From Lachnospiraceae bacterium (GTDB lineage: Bacteria > Bacillota > Clostridia > Lachnospirales > Lachnospiraceae), in NCBI GenBank assembly GCA_002892395.1, contig NBBL01000002.1:124001-188000 (forward strand): 64,000 nt of DNA, in the 5' to 3' direction. The stretch's first letter is position 1; each line of letters begins with the position of its first letter. This document shows, piece after piece, positions 34,012 to 42,419 of this stretch. Under the pieces are notes generated by a model. It saw only the letters and a program-made list of their open reading frames with translations. It was not told the origin of the DNA and did not search any database. Position numbers and translations under genes: made by a program.

Positions 34012-34248
34012 GCCTTCCGGGTTCGCCCCCCCGGGTCTGCCTTGCGCACTCGCCTTCCGCACTCGCCTTCCGCGTTCACCTTCCGGGTCTGCCTTGCGCA
34101 CTCGCCTTCCGGGTTCGCCTTCCGGGTTCGCCTTCCGGGTCTGCCTTGCGCACTCGCCTTCCGGGTTCGCCTTCCGGGTTCGCCTTCCGCGTTCACCTTC
34201 CCCGGGTCTGCCTTGCACATTCGCCTTCCGCGTTTACCTTGCGCCCTC
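34012..34248. repeat. 13-bp tandem repeat at the 3' end of a sugar-transferase gene
   Basis: About 18 copies of a 13-base unit, TTCCGGGTTCGCC and variants (TTGCGCACTCGCC, TTCCGCGTTCACC), partly in higher-order blocks. Because 13 is not a multiple of three, all frames are open and produce Arg/Gly/Glu-rich pseudo-proteins. The first copies overlap the last five codons and TAA stop of the sugar-transferase gene. The rest of 33835-34011 holds only the nitroreductase promoter region. Confidence 0.92.
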
Positions 34249-35742
34249 GTGTCGAAGGACAATCAGCACCGTCCTTGCGAGAATCTTCAAGTCCAATCCA
34301 AGACTCCAGTTGTCAATATAGCTGCAGTCCAGACGCACAATCTCCTCAAAATCCGTGACATCACTGCGTCCGCTCACCTGCCAGATCCCGGTAATGCCCG
34401 GCTTCATGCTGAGACGGCGCTTGTGGTAATTGCTGTACTGCTTAAATTCCCCCACCGTGGGAGGGCGCGTTCCCACCAGTGACATATCCCCCTTCAGAAC
34501 ATTGTAAAACTGCGGGAACTCGTCGATGCTGGTTCTTCGAATGAAGCGGCCTACCTTGGTGATTCTGGGATCATCCTTCATCTTGAACATCAGCCCGTTC
34601 ATTTCGTTTTGCTTCATGAGCTCCTGCTTTCGCTCCTCCGCATCCCGGTACATGGAACGGAACTTGTACATCTTAAATTTGCGCCCGTTCTTTCCAATGC
34701 GCTCCTGCGCAAAAAAAACAGGTCCCGGAGACTCCAGTAAAATTGCGGGGGCAGTAAAAAGAAACAGCACCCCACAGATCAGGAGCCCAAAAAGAGCACC
34801 CAAAATATCCAGAATGCGCTTCATCAGGAGATAGCGCATCTTGATCTCCCGAGGCCCCAGCAGCAAAAAGGGCGTGTCCCCGAAAAACATCAGCTCCCGC
34901 TCAATGGCCGGTCGGTAGTCTTCCTCTCTCTGAAGCTTTAAGCGCTCCGTCACCCGCTCTACGGAGGCCAGGTTCAGCGACACCCGGAGCCCCATTTGCT
35001 CCAGTTCCTTCACCGCCTCCAGGATCTCCGGCTTCTCTGTGTCATCCACCACCACAAATACTTCGTCCAGCGCATTCTCCCGGATCCAGCTCACGCCATT
35101 TTTTAAGGTTGCCACCACCGGAACATGGTCGATGTACTCGACGCCGCCGTCATCCCGGTGATCCTGTGGACGGGCGTCTGTCTCCCGGCTCTTGGCCTCC
35201 TCCTGATCCGTGAGAATCACTGCCTCCACGCGGCGGTACCAGTCGTTTTTTATGGCGTCCGTCAGAAACGGCGCCCGTGCCCGCGTCGTCATGATGGCGC
35301 AGATGGAGGCGCTGTCTGTCTTGTGAAACCGATTGATGGTTTCGCGCTGTACCACGTAAAGGAGAACGGACAGTAAAATCAAGTTGATCGCCAGTGTCAC
35401 AACAAAATAATAGCGGGACTCCGTAATGCTGTTCTTGGAAATCAAAAGCACAATCGCCCAAAATCCGCCGATCACAAGATTGTTGAGCAGACTCTTCCCA
35501 AAGCAGCGCAGCATTCCCATGCGATGAAACCTATAATTTCTGTTGAACAAAGTCACTGCCTGCGCAAACAAAACGGCTGCCAGAAGGGGAAGATAGGCCT
35601 TAAAAAACAGATTCCCCCCCAGAAATTCCTCCGTCAGCTTCTGAAACCGGCCGAGAACGGAAATTGCGAGCAAGCTGCTCACCATGGCGGAACAGACATA
35701 GGTCAAAACCGTGATGGATAATTCCAGTTTTTTTCGTTTCAT
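34234..35742 (-). CDS. Polyprenyl-phosphate sugar-1-phosphate transferase (initiating transferase)
   Basis: A 502-residue membrane enzyme that attaches the first sugar-1-phosphate to undecaprenyl phosphate. Four N-terminal hydrophobic segments (about 10-115) and a Rossmann-like middle lead to the C-terminal sugar-transferase domain (from about 315), with ESPGPVFFAQERIGKNGRKF, MYKFRSM, IDEFPQFYNVLKGDMSLVGTRP and KPGITGIWQVSGR. I start at the ATG of MKRKKLELS (35742); the RBS is weak (AGGGG). This is the second such enzyme in the cluster. Its stop lies in a 13-base tandem repeat. Confidence 0.93.
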   Translation of the reverse strand: MKRKKLELSITVLTYVCSAMVSSLLAISVLGRFQKLTEEFLGGNLFFKAYLPLLAAVLFAQAVTLFNRNYRFHRMGMLRCFGKSLLNNLVIGGFWAIVLLISKNSITESRYYFVVTLAINLILLSVLLYVVQRETINRFHKTDSASICAIMTTRARAPFLTDAIKNDWYRRVEAVILTDQEEAKSRETDARPQDHRDDGGVEYIDHVPVVATLKNGVSWIRENALDEVFVVVDDTEKPEILEAVKELEQMGLRVSLNLASVERVTERLKLQREEDYRPAIERELMFFGDTPFLLLGPREIKMRYLLMKRILDILGALFGLLICGVLFLFTAPAILLESPGPVFFAQERIGKNGRKFKMYKFRSMYRDAEERKQELMKQNEMNGLMFKMKDDPRITKVGRFIRRTSIDEFPQFYNVLKGDMSLVGTRPPTVGEFKQYSNYHKRRLSMKPGITGIWQVSGRSDVTDFEEIVRLDCSYIDNWSLGLDLKILARTVLIVLRHEGAR

Positions 35743-35909
35743 GATAAGAGCAACCCCTGTGTGAGATGGATTGACCGGGACGCACCGCGGGCTGCCCTGG
35801 TTTGGCAAGCTGTGTGACGGCGCCCTCCTCCTTGCGGAACCCGCCGGGCGAAGCACCCGGTGTATTTGAATGCATTATACAATGCTTCCTGCTTTTTTTC
35901 ATCTTTTAT

Positions 35910-37370
35910 TCATATCTTGTTCAAAAAGTTCACAACTTTCTTTGTTGCCTCCAAGATCAGGCTTTCCCGCAACAGCAGTAAGCTGAACAGGCAAGTTCCG
36001 AAAAATACAACAAGAGACAGGGCAATGGAAGCGGGCAGCGGCCAGTCCGCCGGTTGTGCGACCAGCGACAGACCGCCGCTCAGCATCAGCGCCGTTCCCA
36101 GCTTCCACCAGGAGAAGCGGCAGAAAAACGGAAGCAGCTCCCGCCGAAGTGCATGGAACTGAACCAGCAACACCGCCAGCTCTGCCACCGAGGTGCCAAG
36201 CGCCGCACCGCTTGCGGAAAAGCGGGGGATCAAAATCAGGTTCAGGACAAAATCCGTCACCGCACCGCATAGCTCCGAACGCAGCACCACATGCTCCCGC
36301 CCCTGCGGAATCAGAATCTGAACTCCCATGACATTGGTCAGACCGATACAAAACAGGGTCGGCATGATGATTTGCATGGGTCTGACAGACGGCAGAAAGG
36401 GAGTCCCGGAAAAAAGCAGAAGCATCGGCCTTGCAAACAGGATAAAGTAGACGGACAGAGCAGAGGCCGACAGCAGAACCGCGTGCAGGGCGGTCCTCCC
36501 TATGTTCCAGAATTCTCCCCGCTTCCCCTTTTCATAATAGTAAGAAGCCCGCGGAAGCAGCACAGTTCCCACAGAAGCCACTGCCATCACCAGAACGCCT
36601 TTGATCTTAACAGCAGCGCTGTAATACCCGACCGCCGTATCATCCCGCAGAACCCCCAGCATCAGGGTATCCAGATTCGTGTAGATGACGGTGGCGCAGG
36701 ACATGGCAAAAAAAAGGAGAATCGGGCGAACGTGGCGCCTGTATTGGTAATTTCCCACAGGAGAAAGCTGAATCAGACGAGACGCGCCGATCACATTCCA
36801 AATGGCTCCCGCAGAGGAGGCAAGAACGGTCAGCGCCCCGTACAGCGTGTACTGATCCTCCCTCCGAACCAGCGCATAAATTCCAAGCAGCGCAAGAAAG
36901 CGGAAGAAGGCACTTCGAATTGCGAGAAAAGAATATTGCTCCAGACCCTTATAGAGCCATTCCATCCCGATCGCATTCAGGGCGATGGACGTACTCATAA
37001 TCAGATATAAGCTGCGCTCCCCCCGAAGCCGCGGAATCAAAAGGAGGGCGGCTGCAAGGCAGGCATAGGACAAAAGCCCCATCAAAAGATTGATGATGGT
37101 CAATTCCTGCGTCACCCTGGACAGCTCCGTTTTGTCGTCTCTCAGCTTCGCGCAGATCCGTATCCCGTAGGTGGGAATCCCCAGCTGTGCAAACAGATTG
37201 AAATAGGCGGCGACCGAAGACGCAAAGCCCACCTTCCCCATCCCCGCAGGTCCCAAGATCCGGGAGACGTAAGGAAAGGTCAAAAGCGAAAACAATACGG
37301 ACGTCGCCATCAGGATCCCATTCATAAAAAAACTGGTCTTGATCGAGGTCTCTTTTCTCAACGGATTCAC
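35910..37370 (-). CDS. Wzx-type polysaccharide flippase
   Basis: A 486-residue polytopic protein (about 12-14 transmembrane segments) of the oligosaccharide flippase/MVIN-like family. FPYVSRILGPAGMGKVGFASSVAAYF is characteristic of Wzx proteins. It would flip undecaprenyl-linked repeat units outward. GTG start at 37370 with GGGGAGAAGG upstream. A 167-base gap containing no recognisable gene separates it from the downstream sugar transferase. Confidence 0.92.
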   Translation of the reverse strand: MNPLRKETSIKTSFFMNGILMATSVLFSLLTFPYVSRILGPAGMGKVGFASSVAAYFNLFAQLGIPTYGIRICAKLRDDKTELSRVTQELTIINLLMGLLSYACLAAALLLIPRLRGERSLYLIMSTSIALNAIGMEWLYKGLEQYSFLAIRSAFFRFLALLGIYALVRREDQYTLYGALTVLASSAGAIWNVIGASRLIQLSPVGNYQYRRHVRPILLFFAMSCATVIYTNLDTLMLGVLRDDTAVGYYSAAVKIKGVLVMAVASVGTVLLPRASYYYEKGKRGEFWNIGRTALHAVLLSASALSVYFILFARPMLLLFSGTPFLPSVRPMQIIMPTLFCIGLTNVMGVQILIPQGREHVVLRSELCGAVTDFVLNLILIPRFSASGAALGTSVAELAVLLVQFHALRRELLPFFCRFSWWKLGTALMLSGGLSLVAQPADWPLPASIALSLVVFFGTCLFSLLLLRESLILEATKKVVNFLNKI

Positions 37371-37391
37371 GCAGCCCTTCTCCCCATCGTT

Positions 37392-38609
37392 TTATATCCG
37401 CTGTTTCGGAATCATTCCCGCTTCGTCGGACTCCCAACGGCTGAATGCCAGCAGGACAAAGGTATTATACCAAAACTCCAGAAGATGATGCTCAATGACA
37501 CTGTGCAGCGCAATCAGCGAAAGCGCTGCAGCCAGGTACCATTGCCCCCTGGCCAGTGCCCGCCCCTGCAAATAGGTGCAAATCACAAGTGCAATCACAA
37601 AAATCAGAATGCCATTGATAATCAGGATCCGGACATAGGAGCAGTCCAGAAAAAAATAGGCGCCGGCGTCCCCCTTGATTCCCCCGTTTCCCTTCTCATA
37701 AATCTTCTGTCCCAGCAGGGTCACGCCGTACTGTTGAAACGCAGTCCGGCTCATTTCAAGCCTTGCTCCCACGGTTTGCAGCGCTCTGGGATAGGAACGG
37801 ACATTTTGAAAGCACAAAACGGCCAGAAAAGAGCCGCATGCCATCAGCACGTAGACCATGTGAAGACCGAACAAAAGCCCGCTGCGGGCATACCTTCGGA
37901 GGCTGCTCCAGGGCTCCTTTTCCTCCTTTGTCCCCTTCTTTTTTTCATTCTGATTGCGATCTATGAAGCCGCAGACTACCAAAAATAAGAGCATGCAAAT
38001 CAGCGTTGCTCTCGCTCTGGTGAGCCGATACAAATACCATGTGAAAACAGCCAAACCAATATACTGATACCGGGAAAAGCGTTCCTTCTTCAAAACCCGG
38101 TATATCAGGAGAAAATAAAAGATGTGCGCCGCAAAATCCGTGCTATACACACTGCCGAAATTGTGCCCGCCGTTATCATAGATATAGTAGGGGATGTACC
38201 CCATTTGAGACGCCAGAAAGGTCACGCAAAGGAGGGTGACACCCAGCCCCAGCGCAATGCTTACTATTTTTTTTGCATCCTTCCCCGCAGAGAGGGCAAT
38301 CAGGCAGCACAGCGCAACGATATTCAGGTTGCCTCCGGAAAAGCCATACAGCAGGCCGCAGGCGGGAATGCCGATTTTGATCAGCCGAAGCGTCCGGCTC
38401 TCCTCCGCGCAAAGCTCCAACAATAACAGGAAGGACAAAACACTGAGCGCAGCTCCATAGCTTGCCTTGTATAAAAAAGACGGGAGCAGCCCCAGTAACA
38501 GCGTGCTTCCCACAAAACGATGTGCATAGCAAAAAGCAAACAGCAGATAAAAAATCCGGTCGCATGTCTGCCCATGGTTCCGGTACAGTCTTCCTATAAA
38601 AGCGATCAT
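37392..38609 (-). CDS. Probable polysaccharide polymerase (Wzy-like membrane protein)
   Basis: A 405-residue membrane protein with about ten hydrophobic segments and a large loop near residues 265-325. Its position between a glycosyltransferase and a flippase suggests Wzy, which joins repeat units on the outer face. Wzy proteins have little sequence conservation, so the call rests on topology and context. ATG 38609 overlaps the TGA of the glycosyltransferase gene (ATGA). Confidence 0.7.
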   Translation of the reverse strand: MIAFIGRLYRNHGQTCDRIFYLLFAFCYAHRFVGSTLLLGLLPSFLYKASYGAALSVLSFLLLLELCAEESRTLRLIKIGIPACGLLYGFSGGNLNIVALCCLIALSAGKDAKKIVSIALGLGVTLLCVTFLASQMGYIPYYIYDNGGHNFGSVYSTDFAAHIFYFLLIYRVLKKERFSRYQYIGLAVFTWYLYRLTRARATLICMLLFLVVCGFIDRNQNEKKKGTKEEKEPWSSLRRYARSGLLFGLHMVYVLMACGSFLAVLCFQNVRSYPRALQTVGARLEMSRTAFQQYGVTLLGQKIYEKGNGGIKGDAGAYFFLDCSYVRILIINGILIFVIALVICTYLQGRALARGQWYLAAALSLIALHSVIEHHLLEFWYNTFVLLAFSRWESDEAGMIPKQRI

Positions 38610-39784
38610 TGGCTCTCTTCTATCCCTTCGATGTAAAGCCGTCCGTAGTGCTCCCACGTATAGCGTTTCCGGATCAATTCCCTGGCGTGCAGCCCGATGG
38701 CATGATACCGGTTCGGATGATCCCGGATATCCGACAGGATGTGGATAAATGCCTCCGGAGAATCGGCAATCAGCAAATGCTGACGATCCGCGGCGCCCAC
38801 AATCGGTTTTGCCGCCAGGGAAGTCACCACATTTACCTTTCCCAGCGCCATGCCCTCCAAAACCTTATTCTGTATGCCGCCTCCCGTCTGCATCGGTGCG
38901 ATGACCGCCAGAGCAGAATTCAGATAAAGGTAGGGATCCTCCACAAACCCGGTCACCGTCACATTCCCCAGCTTCCCGGCCAGCGCCTTGACCTCCCGTG
39001 TGGGTCCGGCGCCCACGATCAGAAGGGGAAGCATCCCGCCGATCTTTGTGTGAATTTCCCGTAAATACCAGAGAATCGCATCCACATTCGGCTGATAGTC
39101 CATCTTCCCGATAAAGGCGACGGAAGCCTGAAATCTCCGATCTCGTTTGGTATAAGAAAACAGCTGCTCCGGTACCCCGTGGGGCAATAGACGCACATTT
39201 CCCCGGAGCAGCCAGTACCTGTATTCCGCTTCATTGAAAAGATAGGTTACACTGCTGTGTTCAATGGCGTGCTGCTCCTCCCGCATCAGCCGTTTGCTTT
39301 CAACCGTATAAATCCATCTCCACAGAACAGAGGCTGCCCTCCGACGGGAGCCCTCATAATTAAGTGCAATCGAATCCACCATGTCAAATACCAGGGTTTT
39401 GTCCGGATCCGGAGGAAGCGCTTCCAGATAGTTCCAGGTTCTGATTAGGGAGGCAATGCAAACCTCCGATTGCTCTGCCAGTTCCCGGACCCGCTTTTCC
39501 AGTCTCCGGTCGAAGTAATAGCCGGTCTGCAGGGAATGTCCCCTGAGCAAAGAACACAGGGCGCCGAAAACACTCCTTCGCCTGGTCCGTTTCCATACCG
39601 TGCAGGCCACCTGCTGCGCAGCATAAAACTGCAACTCCTCCCGGGTCAATCGGCTCTCTGTCAGCACTACAACCTGGAGCCGATACCTGTTTGCCAAAAT
39701 TTGAACCAGGTGGTAATTCTTATTGGAATATCCGCTCACCAAAGGGAAAATCGGGCGAGGTAAAATCATCAGACACCGTTTCAT
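38606..39784 (-). CDS. Glycosyltransferase, GT4-like
   Basis: A 392-residue GT-B glycosyltransferase. The C-terminal domain has the pattern VAFIGKMDYQPNVDAILWY ... LLIVGAGPTREV ... VTVTGFVEDPYLYLNSALAVIAPMQTGGGIQNKVLEGMALGK, common in family 4 enzymes, with the EGMALGK E-x7-E-like site. It probably adds a sugar to the lipid-linked repeat unit. I prefer ATG 39784 (GGAGAGGAG upstream) to the in-frame start at 39823. Translationally coupled to the Wzy-like gene. Confidence 0.87.
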   Translation of the reverse strand: MKRCLMILPRPIFPLVSGYSNKNYHLVQILANRYRLQVVVLTESRLTREELQFYAAQQVACTVWKRTRRRSVFGALCSLLRGHSLQTGYYFDRRLEKRVRELAEQSEVCIASLIRTWNYLEALPPDPDKTLVFDMVDSIALNYEGSRRRAASVLWRWIYTVESKRLMREEQHAIEHSSVTYLFNEAEYRYWLLRGNVRLLPHGVPEQLFSYTKRDRRFQASVAFIGKMDYQPNVDAILWYLREIHTKIGGMLPLLIVGAGPTREVKALAGKLGNVTVTGFVEDPYLYLNSALAVIAPMQTGGGIQNKVLEGMALGKVNVVTSLAAKPIVGAADRQHLLIADSPEAFIHILSDIRDHPNRYHAIGLHARELIRKRYTWEHYGRLYIEGIEESQ

Positions 39785-39809
39785 TTCACTCCTCTCCGCC
39801 CAAATACTC

Positions 39810-40886
39810 TCACTGCTTTTCATAGGCAGGCTGACTCAGGCGAAGACTCACCGCTGCCGGCCAGTAAACAATCATCGGGCACAGGCGCAGCAGAGAAACC
39901 GCCCGGTTGAAATTTGCGGCATAGATCTCCGGATAATTCGTTCGGATCCTTCGATCGAAGGAAACCAGGCTACGGCAACTGCCGAATCCTATGGGGCGGC
40001 TCAAAAGAAGCTTGACTCTTCCGGCAATCAAGCGAGAAATGATGTTCTCCACATACTTTTTTTTGTATTCCGGAATCCCCGCGGCACATACCCGGGTCTG
40101 ATAGTAGCCAAGCAGCTGCTGCAGCACATGGTCGTACTGCCTCTCATTTCGTTTCATTCTTTCCGGCGTCACACTCTGTCCTACCCGGCCGACTCGGTAC
40201 TGGTATACCACCTCCTGTAAAAAGCTGATGGTATGAACGCCCAGAATCGGATATAAAATAAACTCCGAATCCACATAGAAGCAATGCTCGTCAATCACCA
40301 CTTGTTCTTTCCGGAGAATTTCCGTGCGGATCGTAAGATTGTGCATTTTTAAATACAGGTGATCCGCAACTTCATGAAACCGGTAGCTGTGCCTGTACCG
40401 GACTCCCGGAAACGGCTCTTCCGTTTCCCGTTTTTTCGGAAATGTGCGGCAATCCTCCTGACCGTTTTCCCGGCGCCAGTAAAATCCGCTGCTGACCACG
40501 TCATCCTCTGTGGTCTCCAAAAAGCGAAGAAGCTGAAAAAATGCAGACGGATCCACCCAGTCATCCGCATCCACCACCTTAAAGTAGCGCCCCCGGGCGT
40601 TTTGGATGCCTGCATTGATCCCGGAGCCGTGTCCTCCGTTTTCCTTGTGAATGACACGAATGGTGTGGGGAAATCGCTCCTGAAACCCATCTGCCGTCTG
40701 CGCCGTCCGGTCCGTTGAGCCGTCATCAATGACCAGAATTTCCAGCCGATTCAGAATATAGTCTCTTGTTTCCTGATCCATGTCCTCATGAAAAAAATCT
40801 CCGACTGAAAGCATGGACTCAAGATTTGCACTCAGATATTGCTCCGCATTATAGGCCGGGACCGTAACCGTCAACAGCTTTTCCAT
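39810..40886 (-). CDS. Glycosyltransferase family 2
   Basis: A 358-residue GT-A enzyme. LTVTVPAYNAEQYL, LVIDDGSTDRT, NGGHGSGINAGIQNARGRYFKVVDADDW (DXD motif) are clear family 2 landmarks, followed by an amphipathic C-terminal part. ATG 40886 follows AAGGGTGGA. In-frame extension upstream lacks family similarity. Acts on the cytosolic face in repeat-unit assembly. Confidence 0.92.
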   Translation of the reverse strand: MEKLLTVTVPAYNAEQYLSANLESMLSVGDFFHEDMDQETRDYILNRLEILVIDDGSTDRTAQTADGFQERFPHTIRVIHKENGGHGSGINAGIQNARGRYFKVVDADDWVDPSAFFQLLRFLETTEDDVVSSGFYWRRENGQEDCRTFPKKRETEEPFPGVRYRHSYRFHEVADHLYLKMHNLTIRTEILRKEQVVIDEHCFYVDSEFILYPILGVHTISFLQEVVYQYRVGRVGQSVTPERMKRNERQYDHVLQQLLGYYQTRVCAAGIPEYKKKYVENIISRLIAGRVKLLLSRPIGFGSCRSLVSFDRRIRTNYPEIYAANFNRAVSLLRLCPMIVYWPAAVSLRLSQPAYEKQ

Positions 40887-41033
40887 GGCAATCCACCCTT
40901 TCTCTCCCTTCGTTTCCGCCGATCCCTTGTGTTCCCGTTCCGTCCTCAAACAGGGTCGATTGCCGCGGATTCCCGGAACATCGAAGCGAATGTGTAAGCC
41001 CTTGCCGGCACAGCCCAAAAAGGGGATCCGTTG

Positions 41034-42419
41034 TCAGGACAGAATCAGCATACCCAGCACCGGCTTACGGAACAGCTTCGCATCCTTTACCATTTTTTCC
41101 ACAAACGGCATCCTGCTCCTTTCGGAATCTGCCATGATCACAAAGGCATCCACCTTGGAAAGCAGGCGGAATTGATCGGCATCGTGATGAATGTTTCCCA
41201 TCAAAATGTACTCAATTCCGGATTGCAGGGACAGAAACTGCCGATGGAAGGCTTCCAGCTCTCCCTGATCCATGTCGCTGACAATGCCCACCTTGCTTTC
41301 CTTCCCTGCCAGTGCCTGGATCCTTGCATCTGCCAGCTGATAGAACAGACCTCCCTCCTGCATATCCACGCCTGCCATTCGGTCAATCCATTTGTCGATG
41401 CAGCCGAAGGGTCTTTTTTTCTTCTCCCGGTAACAGTGGGCCAGGGTCTGCAGACCATACTTCCATTCCAGCCCATGCTCGGAAAACAGCCTTCCTCCGA
41501 ACAGGTAGGCCGCCAGCAAACCCAGCAGGGCAAGAAAGCCGCCCCCGAAAAATCCCACAGCTCCGTATTTCCCGATTTCTTTCATGACTGACTGCCTGCT
41601 GACTGTGCTGTTTTCCGGCTCCTTCAGCTTCAAAAGCTCTTCCTGCTTTTGGCTCAAACTCATCTGCAGATTCGTCACATTGGTTTCCTGATTGCCGATC
41701 AGATCCGCCAGATCCATATCCACCGTATAGCCGGAGGATTTCTGAACCAGGGCAATGCTGTGGGCTCCGATTGATTCTGTGATTGCGTCCTGGCTCTCCT
41801 TCAGATCCTTCTCAATGTAATCCATAATCGAGGTGGGAAGCTTCTCGCTCTCTCCCTTGGTGATAATGGTAAACAGGTGATTGCCGGGATCCGCCTCAAC
41901 CTGAATCAGCTCCTTCAGATTCCGGATGGTAATTTCCGATTCCAGCTCGGAGAGAACATGATTCAAAATCTGTCCGCTCTGCGCCGCCTTCACGTAGGCA
42001 TTCAAAATGCTGAGCGCCCGGTCGGGATTCTGGTATGACATGCCCGGCATAATCTGATAATCCGTCGAGACATAGTAGACATGACTCACCCGGTACTCGT
42101 TGTAAGGGTCGATGTTCATGAGAATCGAGGTTTCTTTATAATTGTCCTGCGCGGCAATCTCTTCCTGAATTTGTGCGATCTGGCGGTTCAGCACTTCCCT
42201 GAGCAGATCATACTGCGTTCTGGCAGCCTGCATCTCCGTATCCGCTTCCTTCACCGCCTCCGCATCCCGAAGCGTGTGAATCCCCTTCCGGGCGGAGTAC
42301 CCTCCCAGCAGAAGACCCAAAACCAGTGCAGAGAGAATCAGCGCCCTCCATCTTCTCAGCAGATAAAACAACAAATCCCGAAGATCCAGCTCCATTTCGT
42401 CATCTCTTTGTGCTTCCAT
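41034..42419 (-). CDS. Wzz-type chain-length protein with a degenerate kinase-like C-terminal domain
   Basis: A 461-residue polysaccharide co-polymerase. TM1 (about 27-41) and TM2 (about 287-308) flank an extracytoplasmic, partly coiled-coil domain. Residues about 360-461 resemble the cytosolic BY-kinase/CpsD domain in order of strands (KVGIVSD ... VDAFVIMADSERSRMPFVEKMVKDAKLF ... VLGMLIL), but the P-loop position reads SDMDQGELEAF, with no GxxGKS/T, and there is no Tyr-rich tail. It likely regulates chain length without kinase activity. I chose ATG 42419 (GAGGGAG upstream); in-frame starts at 42446 and 42476 lie inside the preceding gene. Overlaps that gene by 20 bases. Confidence 0.82.
   Translation of the reverse strand: MEAQRDDEMELDLRDLLFYLLRRWRALILSALVLGLLLGGYSARKGIHTLRDAEAVKEADTEMQAARTQYDLLREVLNRQIAQIQEEIAAQDNYKETSILMNIDPYNEYRVSHVYYVSTDYQIMPGMSYQNPDRALSILNAYVKAAQSGQILNHVLSELESEITIRNLKELIQVEADPGNHLFTIITKGESEKLPTSIMDYIEKDLKESQDAITESIGAHSIALVQKSSGYTVDMDLADLIGNQETNVTNLQMSLSQKQEELLKLKEPENSTVSRQSVMKEIGKYGAVGFFGGGFLALLGLLAAYLFGGRLFSEHGLEWKYGLQTLAHCYREKKKRPFGCIDKWIDRMAGVDMQEGGLFYQLADARIQALAGKESKVGIVSDMDQGELEAFHRQFLSLQSGIEYILMGNIHHDADQFRLLSKVDAFVIMADSERSRMPFVEKMVKDAKLFRKPVLGMLILS

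Noticed and set aside
33870-34262. Minus-strand reading frame of Arg/Gly/Glu-rich repeats over the 13-bp array
   Set aside because: The 13-bp unit keeps all frames open, so the long frame is a by-product of the repeat, with no ribosome binding site or domain.
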